Assembly: GCA_001709035.1 (NCBI GenBank)
Contig: LVKA01000019.1
Span: forward strand, 124,001-188,000
Direction of reading: 5' to 3'
From: Candidatus Thiodiazotropha endoloripes
GTDB taxonomy: Bacteria; Pseudomonadota; Gammaproteobacteria; Chromatiales; Chromatiaceae
Length of the DNA: 64,000 nucleotides
Shown: positions 54,436 through 63,500 of the stretch, piece by piece
Position numbering within the stretch: the stretch's first letter is position 1
Layout of the letters: each line of letters opens with the position of its first letter
Notes under the pieces: generated by a model
The model's database searches: none
Seen by the model: the letters and a program-made list of their open reading frames with translations, nothing else
What the model was told of the DNA's origin: nothing
Made by a program: the position numbers and the translations under genes

Positions 54436-56049
54436 TCACTCGACCAACACGGCGGTTGCAGCACCGTAGGGGTTGACCGGTTCACCCGCCAGCTGCAACC
54501 AGAGCTGTTGCGCCTGTTGATCCTGATAGAGCTGCACTCCCTGCTGTTGATAGTGACCCCGGCGACCGTTGAGTACCCAGGGTTGCAGCTCACTCACCAG
54601 CTGATGCAGCGCCTGTTGCAGGGCACTCTCGGTGCGTGCCTGTTGGGCCAGTTCAATCGCCTCAGCGGCGCCCTGCATGATTGGCCCCAGACGGGTGGTG
54701 CCGAAACCCGGCCATAACAGATCTCGGATCTCACGCGCCGGCTGCAGCTGATCCGGGCTGATGTCGTAGCCATCCACCAGCGCCTCATGGATGTAGAGCG
54801 CCGCATCGATCATGTGATCCAACATCGCCAGCTGCTGCTGACTCAGGGGTAACTCATCCAGCCCGAGCTTGATACGCTGCAGCTTTTGAAACGACTCCCT
54901 GAGGGCGCTCTCCGAATCGATCAGAAACTGCCCCGAGACGACGATCAGATCCTCACTGTCGACACCCTCGAGGATCTCAGTAAATCCCCCGCTACTGCGC
55001 CCGATTCGTACTGCGCGGGGCTGAAACCGTCCTTCACCCAGGGCCACAACCAGATAGGACCCTGTCTCACCGATCAGCAGGGCGCTGTCGGCGACAGCCA
55101 AGCGCCGCGCCAGGTCAATCTCGAACAGCACATCCGCATAGGCACCGGGACGCAGCCTTCCGGCCTGATTCGGCAGGGCCAACCGAACCCGGCCGGTGCG
55201 GCTGTCTGGATCGACGGTCGGATGAATGTAATCGATACGGCTGTCGATCGCCTGGCCCGGCAGATTGGGCAGAATCACCTGCACCGGGGTATCCATGCGG
55301 ACCTCCGACAGATCCTTTTCCGCCACTGCCGCATTGATCCACACGGAGTTGTAGTCCTGAATCACCGCCAGGGTCTCCCCCGGCTGCACATAGGCCCCCT
55401 CCCTGACCTGCAGCTCGCTCAAAGTACCGCCGGTTACCGCATAAAACGGTACCCGATCGACCACCTTGCCCTGCTTGCGCAGAGTTTTTATAAACCCTTT
55501 GGAGACACCCAAAGCTTCGAGCCGGACTGCGGCGGAACGAATACGCTGTTGATTGCCACCCTGCAAGGCGCTGACATAGTCCCGCTGGGCGGCTACCAGA
55601 TCGGGACTGAACAACTGGTAAAGCAGATCACCCCGCTTGATCGGATCGCCGACTGCCGTCACCGACAGCTGCTCCACCCAACCGGCCACCCGGCTGGAGA
55701 CTTCACTGCGTAATCGCTCATTCTCAGCCACCACCCCATAGGCCCGTACCCGGCTGCCAAATGAGGTCATCTCTGCCCGACCGTAACGCACCCCCATGTT
55801 CTGGATCGTCTCCGGTGCTATGCTGACCACCGCCCGTTCCCCCGACCCGGTGTCCACCGACTGCATGGCGCCGCCACTTTCCAGCGCGACCAGATCCATA
55901 CCGCATATCGGGCAGCTGCCCATGTCCGTGGAAATGTAGTGGGGGTGCATCGGACAGGTGTACTGAGTACCCTCTTCTGCCCGCAATTGACTGTTGAACA
56001 GAATCAACAGCAGTAATGAGAAAATTGCTTTTATTCGGATGGAACTCAT
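54436..56049 (-). CDS. cusB: RND efflux membrane-fusion protein, CusB-like
   Basis: 537 residues. Signal peptide, then a heavy-metal-binding HMBD module (YTCPMHPHYISTDMGSCPIC followed by GMDLV, about 28-53) with CxMH and CPxCGM ligands. Lipoyl/hairpin and beta-barrel regions of an RND adaptor follow, such as VQVGPGETLAVIQDY-like. The last 120 residues form an extra helical domain resembling DUF3347, found in some copper adaptors. It links CusA to the outer-membrane CusC. ATGA overlap with cusC and GGAGG upstream. Confidence 0.9.
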   Translation of the reverse strand: MSSIRIKAIFSLLLLILFNSQLRAEEGTQYTCPMHPHYISTDMGSCPICGMDLVALESGGAMQSVDTGSGERAVVSIAPETIQNMGVRYGRAEMTSFGSRVRAYGVVAENERLRSEVSSRVAGWVEQLSVTAVGDPIKRGDLLYQLFSPDLVAAQRDYVSALQGGNQQRIRSAAVRLEALGVSKGFIKTLRKQGKVVDRVPFYAVTGGTLSELQVREGAYVQPGETLAVIQDYNSVWINAAVAEKDLSEVRMDTPVQVILPNLPGQAIDSRIDYIHPTVDPDSRTGRVRLALPNQAGRLRPGAYADVLFEIDLARRLAVADSALLIGETGSYLVVALGEGRFQPRAVRIGRSSGGFTEILEGVDSEDLIVVSGQFLIDSESALRESFQKLQRIKLGLDELPLSQQQLAMLDHMIDAALYIHEALVDGYDISPDQLQPAREIRDLLWPGFGTTRLGPIMQGAAEAIELAQQARTESALQQALHQLVSELQPWVLNGRRGHYQQQGVQLYQDQQAQQLWLQLAGEPVNPYGAATAVLVE

Positions 56050-57305
56050 GGGTTCTCCTCCACTAACATCGCATTGATGCGCGCTGCGGCGATGGTTCGC
56101 TGCTTCTTCGCCTGAGCCAGATCGAGCCCAACTTCAGCCAGCTGCAGGGCTGGACGGATAACCCCGTCCAGATCCAGACCCCCCGCTTCATAGCGACGCC
56201 GGTTAGTGGCCTCCAATGCCTTGAGCCGCTGTTGACGCATCGCCATCGCCGTAAGTAACTGGTCGGCGGTTCGATAGCTGGCGAGAGCAGTTTGATAGTC
56301 ACTGGTGAGCTCCCGCAGCTGCTGCTCCTGCTGGGCCATCAGTTTGGTGACCCTGGCCTCGGCGGCTTTCAGTTTCGGGGTCTGGTTGGACGCGGACCAG
56401 AGCGGCAGGCTGGCGGTGAATTTCAGGGTGAACCAGTCATCCCCATCAAAATTCTCGCCTGCTTCCCGCTGTTGCCAGGCGGCGCTGATCGTGTAATCTG
56501 AATCGAAAGCGGCGTTCCGTTCCGCCACCTCGGCTCTGGCCACGGCCAGTCTGCCCAGCTCAATTCGGATCTTCAGGAGTGATTGGGGATTACCTGTCCA
56601 GCTCCTCGGTTGAATCTCCGGCAGAACCCCGTCGGGTGGGACCAGGTCGAGCAACGATCTCAGTTCAGCCTGCCAGCGCTCAGCCTCGCCCGCCAGGGTG
56701 ATCTTCTTCTCATCGATCACCGCCCGCTTCACATCCAGTTCATCAAAACGGCCGTAGACCGACGCGCCTGAGGCCATCTCCCCCCTCAGCCAGCGCTCCC
56801 GCTCCGCCAACAATTCCATCTGCTGCTCGAGTGCTTCATTGGATGCGTGGATTCTGCGCCGCTCCGCCAGTGCGGTGACCAGTCTCAACTGCAACTCGGC
56901 CAACGCCAGCTGACGCTGCAGATCGGCCAGATCCGCCCGCGCAAGGTGGCTATCCCTGAGAGTCTCCCGACCGGTTAAACCGGGTATCATCTGCATGAAC
57001 TCCAAGCTGCGGCTGCTCGGCAGATAGCGGTCGAAGTTTGTCGGCTCATTCACCGGAAGGTTGTTCAAGCCCAGGGTGAATTTGGGATCGGGCAGTCCCA
57101 TAGAGCCGTCCGCATTGGCCTGCCAATGGGCACGTTCCGCCAACGAAACCCTAAGGGCTGGATGGTGCTGCAGACGAAGCAGCAGACTCTGAAAAGCGGC
57201 TGAACTGACCGGCTCAGTCGCAGCGGTCTGCCCTGCCGCTAAAAACCACAACGGCAAATATCGTCCAACAACAAAGCGGACGCTTCCAAACAGTCGGCGA
57301 AGCAT
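56046..57305 (-). CDS. cusC: Outer-membrane efflux protein, TolC/CusC-like
   Basis: 419 residues. Signal peptide, then two repeats of long coiled-coil helices of the outer-membrane efflux protein family. The N-terminus LLLRLQHHPALRVSLAERAHWQANADGSMGLPDPKFTLGLNNLPV and the final DLDGVIRPALQLAEVGLDLAQAKKQRT are recognisable parts. It forms the trimeric exit duct for the CusA/CusB pump. GGGAG seven bases before the ATG. No lipobox is evident, in contrast to E. coli CusC. Confidence 0.85.
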   Translation of the reverse strand: MLRRLFGSVRFVVGRYLPLWFLAAGQTAATEPVSSAAFQSLLLRLQHHPALRVSLAERAHWQANADGSMGLPDPKFTLGLNNLPVNEPTNFDRYLPSSRSLEFMQMIPGLTGRETLRDSHLARADLADLQRQLALAELQLRLVTALAERRRIHASNEALEQQMELLAERERWLRGEMASGASVYGRFDELDVKRAVIDEKKITLAGEAERWQAELRSLLDLVPPDGVLPEIQPRSWTGNPQSLLKIRIELGRLAVARAEVAERNAAFDSDYTISAAWQQREAGENFDGDDWFTLKFTASLPLWSASNQTPKLKAAEARVTKLMAQQEQQLRELTSDYQTALASYRTADQLLTAMAMRQQRLKALEATNRRRYEAGGLDLDGVIRPALQLAEVGLDLAQAKKQRTIAAARINAMLVEENP

Positions 57306-57383
57306 GAAAATACTCCCATAGCCATATCAACGGCCCAAACCGTGGCCGAAACAGACAGAAACCTTAATCAGGCCCGAACAGGC

Positions 57384-57734
57384 CTAAGCGAACGGGGAGT
57401 TTTTGGGAGGTTGTAATTCAACGGGCTGTTCAGGCCGCGGTGGGGCCGGCACACGACCCTCGCTGATATAGAGGATGTGAGCGACGCTAAAAGTGACCGG
57501 TTGCATCTGCAACTGCACGGTGAAACCACAGAAGAGACAGTGCATCGACTCACAGTCAGCCAGCTCGACAGCAACCTCCATATCGTGGCAGTGGTGCTCC
57601 ATCGACCCACTCATCGAACTCATCTGGATGTCAGTCGACATGGCACAGGCCTTCGACCAGGCCATTACCAGTGGCGCCTGTATCAGGAGCAGGACCAGTA
57701 TCACGATGCTGACTGTGCTATGTCTTTGAGCCAT
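57384..57734 (-). CDS. Small exported metal-ligand-rich protein heading the cus operon
   Basis: 116 residues from the ATG at 57732-57734; a TTG seven codons upstream is an alternative, and neither has a good ribosome site. A signal-type hydrophobic stretch (VSIVILVLLLIQAPLVMAW) is followed by a region rich in Cys, His and Met: MEHHCHDMEVAVEL and DCESMHCLFCGF. A Pro-rich tail ends the protein. This pattern resembles small copper-responsive exported proteins placed before copper efflux genes. Cysteine ligands suggest metal binding, but the role is unproven. It lies 79 bases before cusC and behind the MerR-like promoter. Confidence 0.62.
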   Translation of the reverse strand: MAQRHSTVSIVILVLLLIQAPLVMAWSKACAMSTDIQMSSMSGSMEHHCHDMEVAVELADCESMHCLFCGFTVQLQMQPVTFSVAHILYISEGRVPAPPRPEQPVELQPPKNSPFA

Positions 57735-57793
57735 AAGGAGACTAGGGAAGTGCAATCAGGTTGTTGTAAACATCATCAAAAAACGATCTTCCA

Positions 57794-57825
57794 CTAATAG
57801 AGTGCAAACTCTACCATATGTTCAA
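57794..57825 (-). promoter_or_regulatory. Putative MerR-family (CueR-like) operator/promoter of the cus operon
   Basis: On the minus strand TTGAAC (57820-57825) and TATTAG (57794-57799) are separated by 20 bases, the unusually long spacer typical of MerR-family promoters. The dyad TAGAGT/ACTCTA with a 4-base gap (57798-57813) lies in the spacer and overlaps the -10. No MerR-type regulator gene is present in the window. Confidence 0.42.
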
Positions 57826-57910
57826 TGATTTGTAGCAGACTGACCTGATTTGATCAACTTAATGCCGTTTTCCCATTGCCCCCCTAACCGGGGTCAGCGG
57901 GATAATAGAT

Positions 57911-58993
57911 TCAATTTTCAGGCAGCCAGTACAGATAATCGAACAGCATTCCTCTGGAGCTGATATCAGCTTCAACATCGTGGTAGTCATATCGCCACAA
58001 CGGTCTGACTTCCGGTGACCGCTCCTGATCCTCATCACTCAGATGAAATGGCCTACCGGACTCGTTGATCGGGATCAGATAGAGGTGGGTCATTTTAGCC
58101 GCTCTGTAGATCAGATTGTTTCCCACTTCAGCAAACAGCCATTTACCATCGGGTGACCATTCCGGATTGAAGGCTACAGGTCCTTCCGCCCCCAGCGCGG
58201 CACTTGCCAGTAAGTTCAGGTTACTGCCATCCAGGTCCATGATGTAGATCTGCAGCTGTTGCGGGCTCCAGGTGAACTCTTCATGCTCTAAAGCAAATAC
58301 CAAACGGGTCTCATCAGGGCTGATTGCCCAGGCACTGATGGTCATCTCCGGGTCAGCCAGTTGCGCATAGTCATTCAAGTCAATGGAGTATTCCAACTCG
58401 GCGGATAGCGGGCTTGTGATATGGAAGCTTGTTTCGGCACTGTAGACAAGCCTGTAGTCAGACAGCCAGTGCATAGGATGAAGGTGTATCCGACCCGCCC
58501 CTACAACAGTATGGCCTAACGGGACTCCATCGGTGGTCAAGATCTCCAGCTGTCGGCTGAAAAAGTCATCATCCAGGATTCTGATGAGAGAGAGATAGCG
58601 CCCATCCTGGGAGAGGCTGACGCCTTCCAGCTGGAATGGCAACTGCAGATCAAACAGGCTCTGGCCCTGGAATGTCTGCCCACTGACAAGCGCGGTCTCA
58701 CCACGGGCTACGACGAGAAATCTATCGCCGTGATAGGGCAGAGACACCACATCAAAGTCGGTTGCCTGGGGATACTTATCAATGAAATAGTCATGACCAG
58801 TGTTCGGCACACCTGTGTATTGCCCAGTCGCTGCATCCATTAACGAGACGGCACTACCATCCATCACAAGAAACTTTCCGACAAGACCGGGATTCAATTG
58901 TTGGTTGTCAGATCCCGATCCATCCCCGCAACCACAGGCGGTGAGAATGAGTAACAAACGAAAGAGTCGTGAAGCCCATCTGATACCTGGCAT
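57911..58993 (-). CDS. Lipoprotein with TolB/WD40-like propeller
   Basis: 360 residues, ATG preceded by AAGGAA. Lipoprotein signal (RLFRLLLILTAC, lipobox LTAC) with GCGDGSG after the lipidated Cys, so it is anchored to a membrane and faces the periplasm. The chain contains propeller repeats: FQLEGVSLSQDGRYLSLIR, ISAWAISPDETRLVFALE and FNPEWSPDGKWLFAEVG, each with the SPDG-type turn. Function is unknown. It sits between the cus and exosortase regions on the same strand as both. Confidence 0.75.
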   Translation of the reverse strand: MPGIRWASRLFRLLLILTACGCGDGSGSDNQQLNPGLVGKFLVMDGSAVSLMDAATGQYTGVPNTGHDYFIDKYPQATDFDVVSLPYHGDRFLVVARGETALVSGQTFQGQSLFDLQLPFQLEGVSLSQDGRYLSLIRILDDDFFSRQLEILTTDGVPLGHTVVGAGRIHLHPMHWLSDYRLVYSAETSFHITSPLSAELEYSIDLNDYAQLADPEMTISAWAISPDETRLVFALEHEEFTWSPQQLQIYIMDLDGSNLNLLASAALGAEGPVAFNPEWSPDGKWLFAEVGNNLIYRAAKMTHLYLIPINESGRPFHLSDEDQERSPEVRPLWRYDYHDVEADISSRGMLFDYLYWLPEN

Positions 58994-59090
58994 GGCAAAT
59001 TCCTTTTTTCAGTTGAACAGTTCCATGTTGAGCTAGGCGGTGTATCGGATTTAACCCTGCTGGTGAGAAAAGGTTGAATAAACCGCCCAT

Positions 59091-59714
59091 TCAGTCTGTG
59101 GCCCAGACCATCTCGGTCAGATAGGCCCGGTATTGAACCACCCAGATTACCAGCGGCAGTACGGAGGGCAAAATCAGATAGCCCAGCTGATAACCAAGCG
59201 CGACGCCATCCATCGCCAGGGGGGTAAATGCCATCTGGGCCGAGACCGCCGGCCCCAGGGTGAAGAGCAAGGTCTTCAGGCCATCGAAACAGACACCCCA
59301 GACCTGAAACAGAAACAGCAGCGGCAAACCCCACAGCCACTTGTTCCATTTTAAATCCTCATCCTTCGCATCTCCGGGCGAGGCAATCGAAAGCGCGGTA
59401 TAAAGGGGCAGACCGTAGCTGTAGAGGAGTGGATTAACGGTAAAGACCAGATCACCGCTGACCCCGGGTTGCTGACCTCTCAACAGCTCAGCCGGCATCG
59501 CCAGCAGAGTGACGAAGTCGAGACGGTCCCCCTGCTGGTCCACCCCCTGGAAGATCTGCGGAAACAGTGCGGTCAGAATCCAATCACTGAGCAGACCGAC
59601 AGGCCAGACCAGACTCGGCGCCAGGTAGTACCAAACCGCCAGGCAGACCGGCAGCCAGAACACCACCTTCAGCACGAAGGCGGCGACCGGGTTGATCGAG
59701 CTAAGCCGAAGCAT
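59091..59714 (-). CDS. Exosortase H-associated membrane protein
   Basis: 207 residues with about five hydrophobic segments. The sequence resembles the protein routinely found downstream of exosortase H; motifs include NPVAAFVLKVVFWLPVCLAVWYYL near the start and a long periplasmic loop with LRGQQPGVSGDLVFTVNPLLYSYGLPL. Its start overlaps the xrtH end by 14 bases, which supports a working partnership, but the molecular role is not known. Confidence 0.75.
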   Translation of the reverse strand: MLRLSSINPVAAFVLKVVFWLPVCLAVWYYLAPSLVWPVGLLSDWILTALFPQIFQGVDQQGDRLDFVTLLAMPAELLRGQQPGVSGDLVFTVNPLLYSYGLPLYTALSIASPGDAKDEDLKWNKWLWGLPLLFLFQVWGVCFDGLKTLLFTLGPAVSAQMAFTPLAMDGVALGYQLGYLILPSVLPLVIWVVQYRAYLTEMVWATD

Positions 59715-60213
59715 GCTCAGGCCGACTATGCGGTTTCATTCTTGGCAGGTAACGCAACCAGATCAGAAACACCACCAGCACATCGAGAATGATCAGTGAC
59801 TGCCAGATGTAGAGATGGGCCCACTCGAAAGCAGTCTGATTCCACTGCCCCAGGTAGAAAAGGCTGATAATCCTGAGCAGGTTCATGGCCTGGATTGCCA
59901 GGATACCGATGGTGATACCGATCAGTTTCATCCGCCAGCTTGCCGGGAAGGCGAGCATGGCTGCAATCAGTACGATACTCGCCTCGATACCATTGCATCC
60001 CGCCTCTATGGAGACCGCAAAACCACTCGCTTTGTCCAGCAGAACAATCCCGTAGGCGTGCACCCCGTGATCGAACAGCTGAACCAGCCAGGCGCTGACC
60101 TTGGCAATAAAGGCGGTGAACGGAATCACCACCCACTGCTGGCCGAAAGGCATCAGCTCCAGAGTGAATAGGCCGATTAGTATGGCGGTAAAAAGCAGTG
60201 CAAATCGTAGCAT
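59701..60213 (-). CDS. xrtH: Exosortase H (XrtH)
   Basis: 170 residues from the ATG at 60211-60213; the frame opens at a TTG ten codons earlier. Several membrane helices carry the transpeptidase residues in the usual order: Cys73 in EAGCNGIEA, Arg114 in NLLRI and His133 in AHLYIW. Exosortase H is expected to cut and anchor proteins that end in an IPTL-type tail. Together with its partner gene it is divergent from the giant repeat protein. Confidence 0.88.
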   Translation of the reverse strand: MLRFALLFTAILIGLFTLELMPFGQQWVVIPFTAFIAKVSAWLVQLFDHGVHAYGIVLLDKASGFAVSIEAGCNGIEASIVLIAAMLAFPASWRMKLIGITIGILAIQAMNLLRIISLFYLGQWNQTAFEWAHLYIWQSLIILDVLVVFLIWLRYLPRMKPHSRPEHASA

Positions 60214-60569
60214 CTTACAAATACCTTCAACGAAGGAAGGCAATTACGTCTCTCAAATGGCGGGCCGGTTTTACAGGAAACATGCTGTGCGTTCAGATCT
60301 TGTCATTTACCGGGCCGCTTAACAAACGAATTAAAGGACTGAATGACAATCTGCTCAGTTTCGATCAACCAAAACATCAACGCAAGCGCGCAGATACTGG
60401 AAATCAAAAATAAAATTTACAATTTTAAGCTTTTGTAAACCATCAATACGATGTTTAATATCGATCGAATAGAACGCTGCTTGTTCGGTTAATCGAGGGA
60501 CTGTGACACTCTCAAGCATCAATATTAAACAACGGCCTGAAGCAGGGATGTTCAAATTGAGTATCCTGA
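60214..60569. other. Divergent intergenic region between xrtH and the repeat protein
   Basis: 356 bp, moderately AT-rich around 60400-60480, carrying promoters for both genes by position. No clear -35/-10 pair, operator or RNA was recognised, and short open frames within it are not convincing. Confidence 0.4.
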
Positions 60570-63500
60570 ATGAACTTCGACATCCCGAGTTTCGCCAAAG
60601 CCCCCGTATCCAGTCTCAGAACCTCCCGTAACAGACACCGCCTCCGTACTGTCAAAGTCTACCTGACACTCGGTCTGTTGCTGCTACCGGGCCTGGCATC
60701 CGCTACCACCACCATCAACCATCTGTTCAGTCCGGCGACCATCAATCCGGGTGACACGCCGACTTACCGTATCGAGATTGCCAACGACGCTCTGGTCAGC
60801 CTGACCGAGGCAGAAGTCACTTCGCTGTTGCTGCCCCAGATCACCATCGCCAATCCGGCCAACATCACCAACACCTGTGGTTTTACCGGAGTCACAGCCG
60901 CACCCGGAACCTCAAGCATCGTGCTGACCAACGGCACCATCCCGGCGCGGGTGGGGCTGGCCGATGGCCAGTGCTTTTTCGAGCTCTCTGTCACCTCCAC
61001 CACACCAGGCACCTACATCAATAATATTCCTGCGCTGGTGCCACCGGCCAGACCCGATGCGGTGACCGCCGGTTACTCGGCCCTGGAAAATGGGGTACGA
61101 GTCTCGAATGCGACTCCTGCGAATGCCACCCTGGTCGTCAGCACCCTGCTCAACCCCACTGGCAACAAGACCTTCAGCCCGTCGCCGGCCATCGCCGGGG
61201 ATGCCACCACCCTGAGTATTGTGTTGAGCAATCCCAATGCCGGTGCAACCCTGCCGCTGACCACCTTCACCGACTCCCTGCCTGCCGGCATGGTGGTGGC
61301 CACACCAGCCAACAGCTCGATCGCCTGCAGCGGCACCGGCGCATCCAATGGCGCGGTTACCGCAACCCCCGGCACAGACACGGTAACCCTGACCGGCGGT
61401 ATCATCGGTGAATCGGGTAACTGCACCATCGGCGTGGATGTGGTGGTGCCCACCATTGCCGGCACCAGCCAGCTGTTCGATAATGCCCTGCCTCTGGGCG
61501 CTATCGGCAACACCCGAGGCCTGACCAGCCCCGCATTCAACCGCAACCTAACCGTCAACACACCGATTTCGGTCTCCAAGACCTTCAATCCGGATACCAT
61601 TCCAGCCGGGCAACCCGCACTGCTGACCCTTGTCATCAACAACAACAGCACCGACAACACACTGCCGATCACCAGTTTTCTCGACGACCTCACGGCCACC
61701 ACTCTGTCGATCGTCGACACCTCAACCGTGGCACCGGCCGATCCAGCGGTGGTCTGTGATGGGGCTGGCTCCGCCAATGGCAGCTTGACCGATGCGGGCA
61801 GTAACCCGCTGGATCAGGGCGACACCGGCATTCTGCTGAGCGGCGCCGTGGCGGGTGCCCGCTCCGGAGCCAACGGCAAATGTACAATCACCGCCTATGT
61901 GACTTCCACCACCGATGGCGCCCACACCAACACCGTAGCCGCGAATGCGGTGGTGAATCCTGTCGGTCACGCCAGCCCCACCGCCAGTGACGTGCTCAAC
62001 GTGAATGCGCAGCTGACCATCGACAAAACGGTCAGTGTCAATCAGGTAGCACCGGGGCAGTGGACTCAATTCAGTGTCACCATCAACAACTGGTCCGGTG
62101 CGGATGTGACCAATGTCAGCTTTCGCGACAGCCTGCCTAACTCAGGTGGCAACCAGATGGTGCTGGACGACTCCGCCGGCATTCCCGTATCCAACAGCTG
62201 CGCCGGTGGCGTCTATACCGGTGTGGATGGGGACGCCGAACTGCTGTGGACCGGCGGTACCGTGCCGGCGGGTGTTGGCGCTACAGCGGGAACCTGTACC
62301 TTGGTGTTCCGCGCCCGTCTGCCGGGTACCGCCTCCACCGGACTGGTATTCAGCAACCAGATTCCCAGTTGGGACGGTGTTAACGGTGTCGGCGGCACGG
62401 GCAATGGTCCCGGTGGCAACGTGGTCAACCCCTCACCAAGCCCGGCGGTCAATGTCACCACGGTGGATTCTGTGGCCGTCACCAAGTCCTTCCTGCAAGA
62501 TCCCATTGCCCAGGGTCAGACCTCGACCCTGAGATTGCTTATCCGCAATCGCACACTGAATGCGTTGACCGCTGTCAACCTCACCGATACCCTGCCAGCG
62601 GGGCTCACACTGGCGGCGAATCCGGCAGCCACCAATAACTGCGGCGGCACGCTGCAGGCCTTTCCCGGGGATACCTCGGTCGTCCTCAGCGGGGGCACGG
62701 TCAATCCTCGACCCAATGGTTCTGTCCAGACCACCTGTACGATCACGGTTCAGGTCACCGGTAATACACCGGGCAGCTACCTGAACACCATCAATCCGAT
62801 CAATTTCAGCAGCAGTGGCGGGACCATTCCATCTGCGGTTTCCGACACCCTGACCATCAGTGCGGGGATCACCGGCAGCAAGAGCTTCAACCCCACCAGT
62901 GTGACCTCTGGCGGAACCGCACGGGTCACCATCAATGTGGCCAATCTCTCTTCCGGTGAATTGTCCAATGTCACCATCGATGACAGCACCTTCTCCGCCG
63001 GCCTGAGCGTCGCCAATCCGGCCAATGCCAGCACCTCTTGTGGTGGCGCCACCACCCTGGTGGTCAATCCCGGTGCAACCAGTGCCCAGTTGCAGGGGGT
63101 TACTCTGCCGGCCGGCGCCAATTGTGATTTCGCCTTCGATGTTACCACCAGCGGAGCCGGCCCCTGGAGCAACACCATCCCTGCAGGTAATATCAGCAGC
63201 GCTGAAGGGGCCTCCAACAGTACACCGGTCACCGCCACCCTCAACGCCGCCTCCGCCGACATCGGCATCAACAAGGCCTTCAATCCGATTATCGTCACCG
63301 GTGGCCAGCCCTCTCTATTGACCATCGACGTGATCAACAGCTCTGGCGCCACCATCCATGATGCGGCCTTCACCGATATCTTTCCGGAAGGGATTGTGGT
63401 CTATCCGGTACCGGACGCCAGCACCAACTGCCTTGGCGGAACGGTCACCGCGGTACCCGGTGGGGGCAGTGTCGGCCTGGTGGGAGCAACCCTGCTTCCC

